Positions 41,408-54,127 of a stretch of DNA of 55,629 nt are shown here, in pieces. Origin of the DNA: Amycolatopsis mediterranei. Its GTDB lineage: Bacteria > Actinomycetota > Actinomycetes > Mycobacteriales > Pseudonocardiaceae. Location of the stretch: NCBI RefSeq assembly GCF_026017845.1, contig NZ_CP100416.1:2346677-2402305 (forward strand), read 5' to 3'. Position 1 is the first letter of the stretch. Each line of letters starts with the position of its first letter. The notes beneath the pieces are model-generated. The model was not told where the DNA came from. It did no database searches and saw nothing but the letters and a program-made list of their open reading frames with translations. The translations under genes and the position numbers were made by a program.

Positions 41408-42162
41408 TCATCGCGCACCTGAGCGACCTGCACCTCGACGGCGGTCAGCGGGCGGAAGACCGCGTCGCGGCGGTGCTGGGCTACCTCGGCGGGCTGGCGC
41501 AGCCGGTCGACGCCGTCGTCGTCACCGGCGACATCGCCGACCACGGCACGGCCGAGGAGTACGCGCGCGCCGCCGAGCTGCTGAAGCACCCGGCGCCGGT
41601 GCTGCTGTGCCCGGGCAACCACGACGTGCGCGCGGCGTTTCGCACCGGGCTGCTCGACCTGCCCGCGTCCGACGGCCCGATCGACCTCGCGCAGGAGATC
41701 GGCGGCGCGCTGTTCGCGCTGTGCGACTCGACGATCCCGGGCCGCGGCGCGGGTTTCCTCGCCGACGAGACCCTGGCGTGGCTCGACGGCGTCCTCTCCG
41801 GCGGCGACGGCCCGGCGTTCGTCGCGTTCCACCACCCGCCGGTGGAGGTCGGCGTCCCGCTGGTGGACGCGATCCGTCAGACCGGCGCGGAGCGGCTGGC
41901 TGCGGTGCTGGAACGACACCCGAGAGTGGTGGCGCTGCTGGCCGGGCACGTGCACACGGGCGCCTCGACGACGTTCGCCGGCGTCCCGCTGCGCATCGCC
42001 CCCGGCGTGGTCTCGGGCTCCCTGCTCCCGGTGGAGCCGGGCGGGGACCACGGCTGGACCGACGGCGGCCCGCTGGAGTACGACCGCCCGCCGGCCCTGC
42101 TGCTGCACGTCCTCCACGACGACGGCCGGGTGACCAGCCACCACCGCGTGGTCAGCTGCTGA
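41404..42162 (+). CDS. metallophosphoesterase (CpdA-like phosphodiesterase)
   Basis: A 252-residue calcineurin-like phosphoesterase. All metal motifs are visible: HLSDLHLD at residues 5-12, VVTGDIAD, GNHD, and LAGHVHTG near the C-terminus. It may cleave cyclic nucleotides or phospholipid head groups. It is translationally coupled to the GntR gene and overlaps the end of the convergent CocE-type hydrolase by 11 bp. Confidence 0.87.
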   Translation: MIIAHLSDLHLDGGQRAEDRVAAVLGYLGGLAQPVDAVVVTGDIADHGTAEEYARAAELLKHPAPVLLCPGNHDVRAAFRTGLLDLPASDGPIDLAQEIGGALFALCDSTIPGRGAGFLADETLAWLDGVLSGGDGPAFVAFHHPPVEVGVPLVDAIRQTGAERLAAVLERHPRVVALLAGHVHTGASTTFAGVPLRIAPGVVSGSLLPVEPGGDHGWTDGGPLEYDRPPALLLHVLHDDGRVTSHHRVVSC

Positions 42163-43810
42163 ACACCGGCAGCGTGATCCGGGACGGCCGGGCCGCGTCG
42201 TGGAACACCTCGAAGCGGTTCGGCTTCCCGGTCACCGCCGACGTGGCCGGCTCGCCCGTGCCGTGGTTGCGCGCGAACCGCGGGAACGCGCCGCCCGCCA
42301 CCTGGACGCGCAGGCGGTGGCCGCGGCGGAAGCGGTACGCCGTCGGGTCGAGCGTCACCTCCGCCGTCACCACCCCGTCGGCGTCGGCCGACGGGAAGCC
42401 CGGGCGCAGCCGCAGGATCCCGTCGGTCACGTTGCGGGAAATGCCGCCGGTGTCGACGTCGCACAGCCGGACGTAGACGTCGGCGTGTCCCAGCTCGGTG
42501 CGCACGTGCACGGTCGCCGACACCTCGCCGATGACGTCGAGGTCCGACGGCAGCGGCTCGCCGGTGAACACCAGCACGTCCGGCCGGGCTTCGACTTCCT
42601 GGTTGTCGCGCTGCTTCCACTCGCCCGTCAGCAGCGGACCGCCGACCGCCGGCGTCGGATCGGCCGGGTCGTAGGTGAACGGCGTCGGCAGCGCCGGGTC
42701 GGTCGCGACCTCGCCGAGCCCGCCGATCGGCCGCAGGTGCGCCTCGGTCGCCTTCGACGGCGGCGGCCAGGACTCGAAGTCCAGCCACGTCCCGGCGCCC
42801 TGCAGGAACAGCCGGACCGGCGCCCGCTGCAACTGGGTCCGGTCGCCGAGCAGGTGCGCGCGCAGGAAGCCGAGCTGGTCGCGGATCATCGGGCCCATGC
42901 TCGCGGGCTCGCCGTGCGCCCACGGCCCGACCGTGAGCCGCGGGGCCTTGCCCGCGTCGGCGAGGAGCCGGAAGTCGCGCAGCTGCGAGCCGATGAACAG
43001 GTCGTACCAGCCGGTGACCATCGACACCGGGACGTCGAGCCGCACCACTTCGGCGCTGTGGTCGGACATCGCCCAGAACTCGTCGCCGGGCACGGCGTGC
43101 TCGGTGACGTCCTGGAGGAACCGCACCGGCTTCCCGATCGCGGCGACGTCGGCGCCGCTGATCGGCAGGTGCGCCATCGCCCGGCGGGTCTTGCGCGTCT
43201 GCAGCGGGTTCGGCAGCGCGGCGAAGCGCTCCTCCTGGCGGCCGATCATCGCCGACCACGAGACCATGTTGTCCGCCGCGAGCACGCCGCCGGGGTAGAA
43301 CGTCGAGACGAACTCCGACGCCGTCACCCCGAGGCACATCGCCGCCAGGGGCGGGTCGAGGTACGGCCCGACCGCCCACTGCGTGTGCCCGAGGTAGCTG
43401 GCGCCGGCCATGCCGAGGTTCCCGTCGCACCACGGCTGGGCCCGCAGCCATTCGGCGGTGGCGAGCCCGTCTTCGCGCTCGAGGTGGAAGGGCCGGAACT
43501 CGCCGCCGGAACCGAACGAGCCGCGGGTGCTCTGGACGACCGTCTGCAGCCCGTGCCGGGCGAAGGTTTCGCCGAAGAGCTTCGAGGCCAGGCCCTTGCG
43601 CCCGTACGGCGTGCGGATCAGCACGACCGGCGCCGACGTCGTCCCGGCCGGGGCGTACCGGTCGGCGAGCAGCGTGACGCCGTCGGGCATCGGCACGGCG
43701 AGATCGCGTGTCACGACCGGCTTGGGGCCCTCGGTGCGGGGGAGGCCGAGCAGCTTGTCGACAAGTCGGTCCAGCACGGGCGGCCGCCTTCCGAAGTGGA
43801 GTAGATCCAT
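42152..43810 (-). CDS. CocE/NonD family hydrolase (X-Pro dipeptidyl-peptidase-like)
   Basis: A 552-residue hydrolase. The N-terminal alpha/beta domain has PVVLIRTPYGRKG, STRGSFGSGGEF and the nucleophile motif GMAGASYLGHTQW (Ser in G-x-S-Y-x-G). The C-terminal jelly-roll domain is recognisable by FTGEPLPSDLDVIGEVSATV and VYVRLCDVD. ATG at 43810 starts 17 bp after the aspartase stop, so it may be the last gene of the asparagine operon. Substrates of the family are esters or peptides. Confidence 0.87.
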   Translation of the reverse strand: MDLLHFGRRPPVLDRLVDKLLGLPRTEGPKPVVTRDLAVPMPDGVTLLADRYAPAGTTSAPVVLIRTPYGRKGLASKLFGETFARHGLQTVVQSTRGSFGSGGEFRPFHLEREDGLATAEWLRAQPWCDGNLGMAGASYLGHTQWAVGPYLDPPLAAMCLGVTASEFVSTFYPGGVLAADNMVSWSAMIGRQEERFAALPNPLQTRKTRRAMAHLPISGADVAAIGKPVRFLQDVTEHAVPGDEFWAMSDHSAEVVRLDVPVSMVTGWYDLFIGSQLRDFRLLADAGKAPRLTVGPWAHGEPASMGPMIRDQLGFLRAHLLGDRTQLQRAPVRLFLQGAGTWLDFESWPPPSKATEAHLRPIGGLGEVATDPALPTPFTYDPADPTPAVGGPLLTGEWKQRDNQEVEARPDVLVFTGEPLPSDLDVIGEVSATVHVRTELGHADVYVRLCDVDTGGISRNVTDGILRLRPGFPSADADGVVTAEVTLDPTAYRFRRGHRLRVQVAGGAFPRFARNHGTGEPATSAVTGKPNRFEVFHDAARPSRITLPVFSS

Positions 43811-43827
43811 CCGGATCCGACCGTACC

Positions 43828-45215
<1,388 letters not shown>

Positions 45216-45219
<4 letters not shown>

Positions 45220-46127
45220 GCGGTGCTCCCCACGGAAAGGGTGGAACGGAGGTTTTCCGGGCCGGGCGGGACGGCCACCCCGCACAGCCCGAGCAGCGCG
45301 GCCAGCACGGGGTACCGCGCCCGGTCGCCGCCGTCGGCGATCTTGACCGCGATCGCGGTGCCGTCCGGCAGCGCGGCGACCTGGACGGCTTCGAACCCGT
45401 CCTTGGCGATCAGCCCGGGCACCGCGCGCATGACGGCGGTGACGTCCCGGCGGCTGCCGCCGACCAGCTCCGGGTGCCGCCGGATCCCGTCGGCGACCAG
45501 GCCCTCCGGCGTGCCGGGCGCGGCCGTGGCGATCTTCGCCACGGCCGTCGCGAGCCCCCGCAGGGTCGTCGCGAAGAGCGGCGCGCCACAGCCGTCGACC
45601 GCGACCCGCGCGATGCCCCGGCCGGTCAGGTCCTCGAAAGCGGCCGCGATCGCGCGCTGCAGCGGGTGGGCCGGGTCGAGGTAGCCGTCGAGGCTCCAGC
45701 CGTTCAGCTCGCAGGTCGCGAGCATCGCCGCGTGCTTGCCGGAGCAGTTGTGCGCGAGCCGCGCCGGTGGCCGGCCGTCGGCGATCCAGCGGTCCCGCTC
45801 GACCGGGTCGAACGGGAAGTCCGCGGGATTGCCCAGCAGGTCGGGGGAGCGTCCGTCGAGCACCTCTAGCGCGGCGTCGAGGTGCATCGGCTCGCCGGAG
45901 TGGCTGGCCGCGGCGATCGCGAACCCGGCGGGGGACAGGCGCAGGCCGAGCCGCGCCATCGCGGTGGCCTGCAGCGGCTTCGCCGTCGACCGCGGGTACA
46001 TCGGGGTGTCGACGTCCCCGGCGGCGAACCGCGTCGAGCCGTCCGGGGCGAGCACCACGGCCGAGCCGTGGTGGACGCCCTCGACCAGCCCGTCGCGGAT
46101 CAGCTCGACGAGGGGTTCGTGGCTCAC
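45216..46127 (-). CDS. asparaginase (AnsA-II family)
   Basis: A 303-residue asparaginase of the actinobacterial/rhizobial family, unrelated to E. coli AnsB. Conserved pieces are [42 protein letters not shown] and VDGCGAP. It hydrolyses asparagine to aspartate and ammonia. The GTG start at 46127 overlaps the permease stop (GTGA). It feeds aspartase directly, and the operon order follows the pathway. Confidence 0.9.
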
Positions 46128-47554
46128 AGGCCCGCCTCGTCGAACGCCCGCATGTCGATCCGCTTGCGCACGGCGAACCAGCCCACGACCAGGGCCACGG
46201 CGATCGCGGGCAGCGCCAGCAGGGTGATCCGGCCGGTCTGGTCGAAGCCCATCAGGACGACGACGGAGGCGAGGAACACCAGCGTCGCGATTTCGGTGCA
46301 GGGCGAGAACGGCAGCCGGAACGACGGCCGCTCGAGGCCGTCGCGCTTCGCCCGGCGCACGAACAGCAGGTGGCAGAGCACGATGATGGCCCAGGTGGCG
46401 AGGATGCCGATCGCGGCGAAGTTCAGCACGATGTCGAAGGCCTCCTTCGGCACCAGGTAGTTGAGCCCGACGCCGAACACGCAGACGGCCGCGGTGAGCA
46501 GGATCCCGCCGTAGGGCACGTGGTTGCGGTTCATCACGCCGGTGAACTTCGGTGCCGAGCCCGCCACCGCCATCGACCGCAGGATGCGGCCGGTCGAATA
46601 CAGGCCGGAGTTCAGGCTGGACAGCGCCGCGGTGAGCACGACCAGGTTCATCACGCTGTCCGCCGCCGGCACGCCCAGGTGCGAGAGCACGGTGACGAAC
46701 GGGCTCTGGTCCTTGGTGTAGGAGCTCCACGGCAGCAGCATCGCCAGCAGCACGACCGAGCCGACGTAGAAGACCAGGATGCGCCACATGATGGAGTTGA
46801 TCGCCTTCGGCATGATCTTCTCCGGGTTCTCGGTCTCGCCCGCGGCGACGCCGACCAGCTCGACCGACGCGTAGGCGAACACCACGCCCTGCACGATCAG
46901 CACCATCGGCAGCAGCCCGGACGGGAAGATCCCGCCGTGGTCGGCGATCAGCTGCGGGCCGCCCGCGACGCCGTCGATCGGCGTCTGCGTCACCAGCAGG
47001 AAGATGCCGATGACCATGAACAGCACGAGCGCGGCGACCTTGATGATGGCGAACCAGAACTCCATCTCGCCGAACAGCTTCACCGACACCGTGTTCAGCG
47101 TCAGGACGACGGCGAGCGCGATCAGCGCGAGCACCCACTGCGGGATCGGCGAGAAGAACGACCAGAAGTGCGCGTACAGCGCGATCGCCGTGATGTCGGC
47201 GATCCCGGTGGTCGACCAGTTCAGGAAGTGCATCCAGCCAGCGACGTACGCGCCCTTCTCGCCCATGAACTCGCGGGCGTAGGAGACGAAGGCGCCGCTG
47301 GAGGGCCGGTAGAGGATCAGCTCGCCGAGCGCGCGGACGACGAAGAAGGCGAAGAGCCCGCAGACGCCGTAGACGATCGCCAGGGCCGGCCCGGCCTGGG
47401 CGAGCCGGCCGCCCGCGCCGAGGAAGAGGCCGGTGCCGATCGCCCCGCCGATGGCGATCATGTTGACGTGCCGGGACTTCAGGGCCTTGTGGTAGCCGGC
47501 GTCGCCCGCGTCGGTGGTCTTGGCGGCCGTGGCCGGGAGGGTCTGTTCGGTCAC
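46124..47554 (-). CDS. ansP: amino acid permease, probable L-asparagine permease
   Basis: A 476-residue APC-superfamily transporter with about 12 helices. The family start [21 protein letters not shown] and [20 protein letters not shown] are visible, as in AnsP and related amino acid permeases. The GTG start at 47554 overlaps the GntR stop. The asparaginase and aspartase genes downstream support asparagine as the substrate. Confidence 0.87.
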   Translation of the reverse strand: MTEQTLPATAAKTTDAGDAGYHKALKSRHVNMIAIGGAIGTGLFLGAGGRLAQAGPALAIVYGVCGLFAFFVVRALGELILYRPSSGAFVSYAREFMGEKGAYVAGWMHFLNWSTTGIADITAIALYAHFWSFFSPIPQWVLALIALAVVLTLNTVSVKLFGEMEFWFAIIKVAALVLFMVIGIFLLVTQTPIDGVAGGPQLIADHGGIFPSGLLPMVLIVQGVVFAYASVELVGVAAGETENPEKIMPKAINSIMWRILVFYVGSVVLLAMLLPWSSYTKDQSPFVTVLSHLGVPAADSVMNLVVLTAALSSLNSGLYSTGRILRSMAVAGSAPKFTGVMNRNHVPYGGILLTAAVCVFGVGLNYLVPKEAFDIVLNFAAIGILATWAIIVLCHLLFVRRAKRDGLERPSFRLPFSPCTEIATLVFLASVVVLMGFDQTGRITLLALPAIAVALVVGWFAVRKRIDMRAFDEAGL

Positions 47555-48207
47555 TGGTCCCCGTTCACGATGCTGGTCAGAGTGGCTTCGACGTGCTGCA
47601 GGTGCGCCGTCATGGCTTCGACGGCGCCGGTCTCCGAGCCGTCCGCGATCGCGGTGACGATCTCCCGGTGCTCGGTGTTCGACTGGCGGCGCCGGTCGCC
47701 GAGCTGGTTGAGGAAGGCGGACTGGCGGGCGAGCGCGTCCCGGATCTCCTCGATCACCTTCCCGAACACCGGGTTGCCCGAGGCCTGGGCGATGGTGATG
47801 TGGAAGAGCGAGTCGAGGGCGACCCAGGCGGTGTTGTCGGTCTCGGCGTCCATCCGGTCGAGCAGGTGGGCGAGCAGGTCCAGGTCGTCCTGGCTGCGCC
47901 GCACGGCCGCGTACCCGGCGACGGGGATCTCGACGTGCCGGCGCACCTCGATGAGGTCGCGGGCCGAGTAGGGCCCGAAGGTGGGGTTGTCGGCCGGGCC
48001 GGTGGCGGTGACGAAGGTGCCCTTGCCGGTCTTCGACTCCGTCATGCCGAGCGCCTGGAGGCCGCGCAGGGCCTCCCGGATCACCGACCGGCTCACCTCG
48101 AACTCCCTGCTCAGGGCGGCTTCGGAGGGGAGCTTCCCGCCGACGGCGTACTCGCCGCGCTCGATCGAGGCGCGCAGGTGGGCCAGCACGGCTTCCATGG
48201 CACTCAC
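47551..48207 (-). CDS. FadR-type GntR regulator of the asparagine operon
   Basis: About 218 residues with a winged helix ([20 protein letters not shown] then [13 protein letters not shown]) and a C-terminal FCD helical domain ([18 protein letters not shown]). GTG at 48207 is preferred: an in-frame ATG at 48255 would put a likely operator (48231-48249) inside the coding region. ATG at 48198 is also possible. It heads the overlapping ansP-ansA-aspA operon and likely represses it in the absence of an amino acid ligand. Confidence 0.82.
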   Translation of the reverse strand: MSAMEAVLAHLRASIERGEYAVGGKLPSEAALSREFEVSRSVIREALRGLQALGMTESKTGKGTFVTATGPADNPTFGPYSARDLIEVRRHVEIPVAGYAAVRRSQDDLDLLAHLLDRMDAETDNTAWVALDSLFHITIAQASGNPVFGKVIEEIRDALARQSAFLNQLGDRRRQSNTEHREIVTAIADGSETGAVEAMTAHLQHVEATLTSIVNGDQ

Positions 48208-48230
48208 CCGGCGAGGACCACCTTGTCCGG

Positions 48231-48249
48231 CTGTCTGGCTGTCAGACAG
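48231..48249. promoter_or_regulatory. likely operator of the asparagine operon
   Basis: CTGTCTG-5-CAGACAG is a perfect inverted repeat immediately upstream of the chosen GntR start. A shorter palindrome CTGTC-A-GACAG overlaps it. Its place fits autoregulation. Confidence 0.65.
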
Positions 48250-48542
48250 GTTCATGGCCGGAATGCTCGGTCCCGCCGCCGCCGCTGTCAACGCGAACTC
48301 CGGCGCGTGTGGCCCAGCTCACGACCCCTGGCGCCGGTTCGCGGACGGCGGGTCCGGCGTCGGAAGGACGCCGCGCGTGACCGCCCGGCAGCGGCGCGTG
48401 TCGTGATCGTTTCCGCCGAAGGAGCAGCGCGTCGGTGCTCTCGTCCGGCCCCGCCGAGGGGCACAATCGAGCCCGGTGAGCGCGGGATAGGGTGGGAGAC
48501 CCGGGCGCGCCGGTCCGATCCACCTAGGGGAGGTTTTCGCTG

Positions 48543-51500
48543 GTGTCGAACGATTCTTTCGTCCACCTGCACGTCCACACCGAGTACTCGATGCTCGACG
48601 GTGCGGCGAAGATCGCTCCCCTCTTCGCGGAGGCGGCGCGCCTCGGCATGCCCGCGGTCGGCATGACCGACCACGGCAACATGTACGGCGGCGACGAGTT
48701 CTACCAGCAGTCGAAGAAGCACGGCCTCAAGCCGATCATCGGGATCGAGGCGTACATCGCGCCGGAGTCGCGGTTCCACAAGAAGCCGGTCTTCTGGGGC
48801 CAGTCGAACCAGCGCGGCTCCGACGAGCTGGGCGAGGGCGGCGACGTCTCGGGCGCGGGCGCGTACACCCACATGACGATGCTCGCGCAGAACGCCACCG
48901 GGCTGCGGAACCTCTTCAAGCTGTCCTCGCTGGCCAGCATGCAGGGCTACTACCGCAAGCCCCGGATGGACCGCGAGCTGATCGCCGAGAACCACTCCGG
49001 GATCATCGCGACCACCGGCTGCCCGTCCGGCGAGGTGCAGACCCGGCTGCGGCTGGGCCAGAAGGAAGCTGCGATCCAGGCCGCGTCCGACTACAAGGAC
49101 ATCTTCGGCGCCGACAACTTCTTCCTCGAGCTGATGGACCACGGCCTGCCGATCGAGCGGTCGGTCCGCGAGGGCCTGCTGGAGGTCGGCCGCCTGCTCG
49201 ACCTCAAGCCGATCGCCACCAACGACTCGCACTACGTCACCAAGGACCAGGCGGACACGCACTCGGCGCTGCTGTGCGTCCAGGCCGGCAAGACCCTCAA
49301 CGACCCGACTCGGTTCAAGTTCGACGGCGACGGCTACTACCTCAAGTCCGCCGCCGAGATGCGCGAGTACTGGGACAAGGAGGTCCCCGGCGCGGCCGAC
49401 ACGACGCTGATGATCGCCGAGCGCGTCGAGTCCTACGAAGACGTCTACTCGCACAAGGACCGGCTGCCGTTCTTCGAGGTGCCGGAGGGGTACGACCAGG
49501 GCGGCTGGCTGCGCGAAGAGGTCCAGCGCGGGCTCAAGTGGCGCTTCCCGGACGGCGTGCCGGACGAGTACTACAACGAGCGCATCGAGATCGAGCTCGA
49601 CGTCATCATCGGGAAGGGCTTCCCGGCCTACTTCCTGATCGTCGCCGACCTCATCAGCTACGCCCGCAAGGTCGGCATCCGGGTCGGCCCGGGCCGTGGT
49701 TCGGCCGCCGGTTCGCTGGTCGCGTACGTCCTGGGTATCACGAACCTGGATCCGATCCCGCAGAAGCTGCTGTTCGAGCGGTTCCTGAACCCCGAGCGCG
49801 TCTCGATGCCCGACATCGACATCGACTTCGACGACCGCCGTCGTGGCGAGATGATCCGGTACGCGACCGACAAGTACGGCTCGGACAAGGTCGCCCAGGT
49901 CATCACCTTCGGCACGATCAAGACGAAGGCGGCGATCAAGGACTCCGCCCGGGTGCACTTCGGCCAGCCGGGCTACGCGATCGCGGACAAGATCTCCAAG
50001 GCGCTGCCGCCGCCGATCATGGCGAAGGACATCCCGCTCTCGGGCATCGTCGACAACAAGCACGAGCGCTACGGCGAGGCCGCCGAGGTCCGCGCGCTCG
50101 TCGAGACCGACGACGAGTGCAAGACGATCTTCGAGACCGCCCGCGGCCTTGAGGGCCTGATCCGCAACGCCGGCGTGCACGCCTGCGCGGTCATCATGTC
50201 CTGCGACCCGCTGACCGACGCGATCCCGCTGTGGCAGCGGGACGACGGCTCGATCATCACCGGCTGGGACTACCCGTCGTGCGAGGCCATCGGCCTGCTG
50301 AAGATGGACTTCCTCGGCCTGCGCAACCTCACCGTCATCGGTGACGCGATCGACAACATCAAGGCCAACCGCGGGGTCGACGTCGACCTCGACACCCTCG
50401 GCGTCGACGACCCCGAGACGTACAAGCTGCTCGCCCGCGGTGACACGCTCGGCGTGTTCCAGCTGGACGGCGGCCCCATGCGCGACCTGCTGCGGCGCAT
50501 GGAGCCCACGGTGTTCGACGACATCGTCGCGGTCGGCGCGCTGTACCGCCCCGGCCCGATGGGCATGAACGCGCACAACGACTACGCCGACCGCAAGAAC
50601 AACCGGCAGAAGGTCAAGCCGATCCACCCGGAGCTCGACGAGCCGCTGCGGGAGATCCTGGCCGACACCTACGGCCTGATCGTGTACCAAGAGCAGATCA
50701 TGCACATCGGCCAGAAGGTGGCCGGGTACACGATGGGGCGCGCGGACGTGCTCCGCCGCGCGATGGGCAAGAAGAAGAAGGAAGTCCTCGACAAGGAATA
50801 CGAGGGCTTCGAGGCCGGCATGCGGGCCAGTGACCTGCGGCCCGGCGGCTTCTCGCCCGAGGCGATCAAGGCGCTCTGGGACACGATCCTCCCGTTCGCC
50901 GGGTACGCGTTCAACAAGAGCCACGCGGCCGCGTACGGCCTGATCTCGTACTGGACCGCCTACCTCAAGGCGAACTTCCGGGCCGAGTACATGGCCGCCC
51001 TGCTCACGTCGGTCGGCGACAACAAGGACAAGTCGGCGGTCTACCTGTCCGAGTGCCGCCGGCTCGGCATCAAGGTGCTGCCGCCGGACGTCAACGAATC
51101 GGCCCTGCGCTTCGCGGCCGTCGGGGACGACATCCGCTTCGGCCTCGGCGCGGTCCGCAACGTCGGCGCGAACGTCGTCGAGTCGATCATCAAGACCCGC
51201 GAGGAGAAGGGCAAGTACGCCTCCTTCACCGACTTCCTCGACAAGTCCGAGCTCGTGGCCTGCAACAAGCGGGTCATCGAGTCGCTGATCAAGGCGGGCG
51301 GGTTCGACTCACTCGGCCACACGCGGCTGTCGATGATCCAGGTCCACGAGGACGCGGTCGAAGCCGTCGTCCCGCTCAAGCGCCAGGAGGCGATGGGCCA
51401 GTTCGACCTGTTCGGCTTCGGCGGCGACGAGGGGGAGGCGGCGCCCTCGTCGTCCCCGCTCGCGCACCTGAAGTTCGGCGAGGAGGAGTACCCGCGCAAG

Positions 51501-52130
51501 CAGCTGCTCGCCTACGAGCGCGAGATGCTCGGCCTGTACGTCTCGGCGCACCCGCTGGACGGCGCCGAGCGGATCCTGCGCAAACACGCCCCGAAGCCGA
51601 TCGCGAGCATCCTCAACGATCCGCCGAAGGAAGGCGAGCTGGTGATCTCCGGGCTGATCACCTCGCTCGAGCGGCGGGTCAACAAGAAGGGCGAGCCCTG
51701 GGCGATCTGCACGGTCGAGGACATGGACGCCTCGCTCGAGGTGCTGTTCTTCCCGAAGTCGTACGCGCTGTTCGCCGGTGAGCTGATCGAGGACAACGCG
51801 GTCCTGGTCAAGGGCCGGGTCAACTGGCGCGAAGACAAGATGTCGATCTTCGGCGGCGGCCTGGCCACGCTCGACCTGTCCGAGGTCGGCACCGGCAACG
51901 GCGACGACGAGCCGCCGCTGGTGCTGCTCGCGGCGGCGGAGAAGATCGACCAGGCGGTGGTGAGCGAGCTGCGGTCCACGCTGCTGGCCCACAAGGGCGA
52001 GACCCCGGTGCACCTCAAGCTGGTGGGCAAGAACCAGACGGTCTTCGCGCTGTACGACTACCCGGTCAAGGTCAGCTCCATGCTGATCGGCGAGCTCAAG
52101 GGCATCCGGGGCATCACCGCCTCTACGTGA
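48543..52130 (+). CDS. dnaE1: DNA polymerase III alpha subunit
   Basis: A 1195-residue replicative polymerase. The N-terminal PHP domain begins [15 protein letters not shown]. The palm carries [20 protein letters not shown] and the catalytic [32 protein letters not shown], a helix-hairpin-helix region and a C-terminal OB-fold ([20 protein letters not shown]) follow. GTG at 48543 follows GGGGAGG by about eight bases. The PHP histidines are intact, suggesting proofreading activity as in mycobacterial DnaE1. It is a core gene. Confidence 0.97.
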   Translation: MSNDSFVHLHVHTEYSMLDGAAKIAPLFAEAARLGMPAVGMTDHGNMYGGDEFYQQSKKHGLKPIIGIEAYIAPESRFHKKPVFWGQSNQRGSDELGEGGDVSGAGAYTHMTMLAQNATGLRNLFKLSSLASMQGYYRKPRMDRELIAENHSGIIATTGCPSGEVQTRLRLGQKEAAIQAASDYKDIFGADNFFLELMDHGLPIERSVREGLLEVGRLLDLKPIATNDSHYVTKDQADTHSALLCVQAGKTLNDPTRFKFDGDGYYLKSAAEMREYWDKEVPGAADTTLMIAERVESYEDVYSHKDRLPFFEVPEGYDQGGWLREEVQRGLKWRFPDGVPDEYYNERIEIELDVIIGKGFPAYFLIVADLISYARKVGIRVGPGRGSAAGSLVAYVLGITNLDPIPQKLLFERFLNPERVSMPDIDIDFDDRRRGEMIRYATDKYGSDKVAQVITFGTIKTKAAIKDSARVHFGQPGYAIADKISKALPPPIMAKDIPLSGIVDNKHERYGEAAEVRALVETDDECKTIFETARGLEGLIRNAGVHACAVIMSCDPLTDAIPLWQRDDGSIITGWDYPSCEAIGLLKMDFLGLRNLTVIGDAIDNIKANRGVDVDLDTLGVDDPETYKLLARGDTLGVFQLDGGPMRDLLRRMEPTVFDDIVAVGALYRPGPMGMNAHNDYADRKNNRQKVKPIHPELDEPLREILADTYGLIVYQEQIMHIGQKVAGYTMGRADVLRRAMGKKKKEVLDKEYEGFEAGMRASDLRPGGFSPEAIKALWDTILPFAGYAFNKSHAAAYGLISYWTAYLKANFRAEYMAALLTSVGDNKDKSAVYLSECRRLGIKVLPPDVNESALRFAAVGDDIRFGLGAVRNVGANVVESIIKTREEKGKYASFTDFLDKSELVACNKRVIESLIKAGGFDSLGHTRLSMIQVHEDAVEAVVPLKRQEAMGQFDLFGFGGDEGEAAPSSSPLAHLKFGEEEYPRKQLLAYEREMLGLYVSAHPLDGAERILRKHAPKPIASILNDPPKEGELVISGLITSLERRVNKKGEPWAICTVEDMDASLEVLFFPKSYALFAGELIEDNAVLVKGRVNWREDKMSIFGGGLATLDLSEVGTGNGDDEPPLVLLAAAEKIDQAVVSELRSTLLAHKGETPVHLKLVGKNQTVFALYDYPVKVSSMLIGELKGIRGITAST

Positions 52131-52136
52131 GGCTTC

Positions 52137-52167
52137 GGGATCCGTGCGCACAACGCGCGCGGATCCC
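52137..52167 (+). terminator. terminator after dnaE1
   Basis: Arms 52137-52149 and 52155-52167 pair over 13 bp with one wobble, loop ACAAC, followed by GCCTTTCG. It lies 6 bases past the dnaE1 stop. Confidence 0.8.
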
Positions 52168-52229
52168 GCCTTTCGTGTTTGCTGGGTGGGGTATCCCCGG
52201 CCCGTGAACCTGCGTGAGGTCTGCCCTCG

Positions 52230-53699
52230 ATGACGTACGAACCCGATCCCCGTCGCTGGAAAGCGCTTGCCGTCTCGCTCACGGCGGGGTTCATGGGCCT
52301 GCTCGATGTCAGCATCGTCAACGTCGCCCTCCCCTCGATGCAGTCCGGCCTGCACGCGAGCAGCGGCGGGATCCGCTGGGTCGTCTCCGGCTACGCCCTC
52401 GCGTTCGGCCTGGTCCTGGTCACCGGCGGCCGCCTCGGGGACGCGTTCGGCCGCCGGAACATGTTCCTCGGCGCCCTCGCCGCCTTCGTCCTCACCAGCG
52501 CACTGGCCGGCGCGGCCCCGAACGAAACCACGCTGGTGCTCGCCCGCCTGGCCCAGGGCGTGGCCGCCGGCATGCTCACCCCGCAGAACACCGGTCTGAT
52601 CCAGGACCTCTTCCGCGGCGCCGAGCGCGGCCGCGCGTTCGGCATGTTCGGGGCGGTCGTCGGGATTTCGACGGCGGTCGGCCCGATCCTCGGCGGCTTC
52701 ATCATCGCCGTCTTCGGAGCGCAGGACGGCTGGCGCTGGGTGTTCTACGTCAACGTCCCGATCGGCGTGCTCGCGTTCGTCCTCGCGCTGCGGCTGCTGC
52801 CGCGCAGCGAAAAGAAGCAGCTCAAGATCTCCTCCGAGATCGACTTCGTCGGCATCGTGCTGCTCGCGGTCGCCGTCCTCGGCGTGCTGCTGCCGGTCAT
52901 CGATTCCGACCAGGGCGGCCTCCGGCGGCTGTGGTGGCTGTTCCTCGTCGCGCTCGTCTTCGGCGTCGCGTTCGTGCGCTGGGAGCACTCGGTGGTCCGG
53001 CGCGGCCGGTCGCCGCTGCTCGACACCCGCCTGTTCACCGGTACCCCGGGCTACGCCGCCGGCGCGGCGGTCGGCGCCCTCTACTTCTGCGGGTTCGCCG
53101 GGATCTGGCTGGTCTTCGCGATCTACTTCCAGCAGGGCCTCGGCTACTCGCCGCTGCAGTCGGGCCTGTCGGTGACGCCGTTCGCGCTCGGTTCGGCGGT
53201 GTCGGCCGCCGTCGCCGGCCGGCTCGTGCCCCGGTTCGGCCGGCGGCTGACCGTCACCGGGCTGGGCATGGTCGCCGCCGGGCTGCTGGCCGTCGCGCTG
53301 CTGGCCGAGCTGGTCCCGCCGTCGGCGTCCGGATGGGCCTTCGCGTTGCCGCTGGTGTTCGCGGGCGTGGGCGGCGGGATGGTGATCTCCCCGAACACGA
53401 CGTTGACGCTGGAGTGCGTGCCGGTGCGGATGGCCGGGGTCGCCGGCGGCGCACTCCAGACCGGGCAGCGGATCGGCACGGCGATCGGCACCGCCGTGCT
53501 CGCGTCGGTCTTCGGCATGGTCCTCGGCCACGGCTATTCCGTGGCGCTCACCGTCGCGCTCAGCTGCGCGGCCGTCCTGACCTGCGGCGCGCTCGCCTTG
53601 GCGCTCGCCGAGCTCCGCGCACGACGGCACCGCGCTTCCGAACAGGAGCGGGAAGCCCGGCAGGCGGAGGCTTCGGCCGCGGACGTTCACCGCGGTTGA
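52230..53699 (+). CDS. MFS exporter, DHA2-type
   Basis: A 489-residue membrane protein with about 14 helices. Helix 1 has MGLLDVSIVNVALPSM, motif A reads TGGRLGDAFGRRNMFL and motif C-like GVAAGMLTPQNTGLIQ. This is the EmrB/QacA-type proton-coupled drug exporter pattern. A charged C-terminal tail is cytoplasmic. ATG at 52230 follows GAGG more than ten bases upstream. No adjacent regulator was seen. Confidence 0.9.
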   Translation: MTYEPDPRRWKALAVSLTAGFMGLLDVSIVNVALPSMQSGLHASSGGIRWVVSGYALAFGLVLVTGGRLGDAFGRRNMFLGALAAFVLTSALAGAAPNETTLVLARLAQGVAAGMLTPQNTGLIQDLFRGAERGRAFGMFGAVVGISTAVGPILGGFIIAVFGAQDGWRWVFYVNVPIGVLAFVLALRLLPRSEKKQLKISSEIDFVGIVLLAVAVLGVLLPVIDSDQGGLRRLWWLFLVALVFGVAFVRWEHSVVRRGRSPLLDTRLFTGTPGYAAGAAVGALYFCGFAGIWLVFAIYFQQGLGYSPLQSGLSVTPFALGSAVSAAVAGRLVPRFGRRLTVTGLGMVAAGLLAVALLAELVPPSASGWAFALPLVFAGVGGGMVISPNTTLTLECVPVRMAGVAGGALQTGQRIGTAIGTAVLASVFGMVLGHGYSVALTVALSCAAVLTCGALALALAELRARRHRASEQEREARQAEASAADVHRG

Positions 53700-54127
53700 G
53701 AAACTACTTTCCGCAGATTTGCGATGCTCCATCCGAGTGACGAGCGCGGAAAGACACTGGTGCTACGGAGAGCAACCGGGTAGATCTTATGGAGCCTTCA
53801 CTGCGCGGCTTCGGCTACCGACAGTGGCAATCAGTCGGCCACCCGGGGATGGGGTGACCGGCTTGAGCGATCGAGGCGTCCGGAGTTCGAGGGAATGGAC
53901 ACACTCGGTCACCTTCCGTCCAGTGGGTGTCGGCGTCCGCGGGGGACCGTCCGGCACTCGCGGAAGGGCTGCCCATCGGTACCGGCCGGCGCGTGACGGT
54001 GGCGGGCGGGCCCGGGTGAGGGGGAACCGGGCCCGCCCGTCTTCTTCACCCCGTGTCGTGCTCACCGGTGCCGCCCCGATCGTGCTGGGATGATCGCGTC
54101 CGTCCGAGGCCGACGCGGGGAGCCCCG
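53700..54127. other. gene-free region with a terminator-like hairpin
   Basis: About 428 bp with no convincing gene. A perfect 13-bp GC hairpin (54003-54015 and 54027-54039) followed by TCTTCTTC could be a terminator. The remainder should include the promoter of the LtrA-family gene. Nothing else was recognised. Confidence 0.55.

Noticed and set aside
48288..50924. 878-codon open frame antisense to dnaE1
   Set aside because: A shadow of a highly conserved gene, with no motif of its own.
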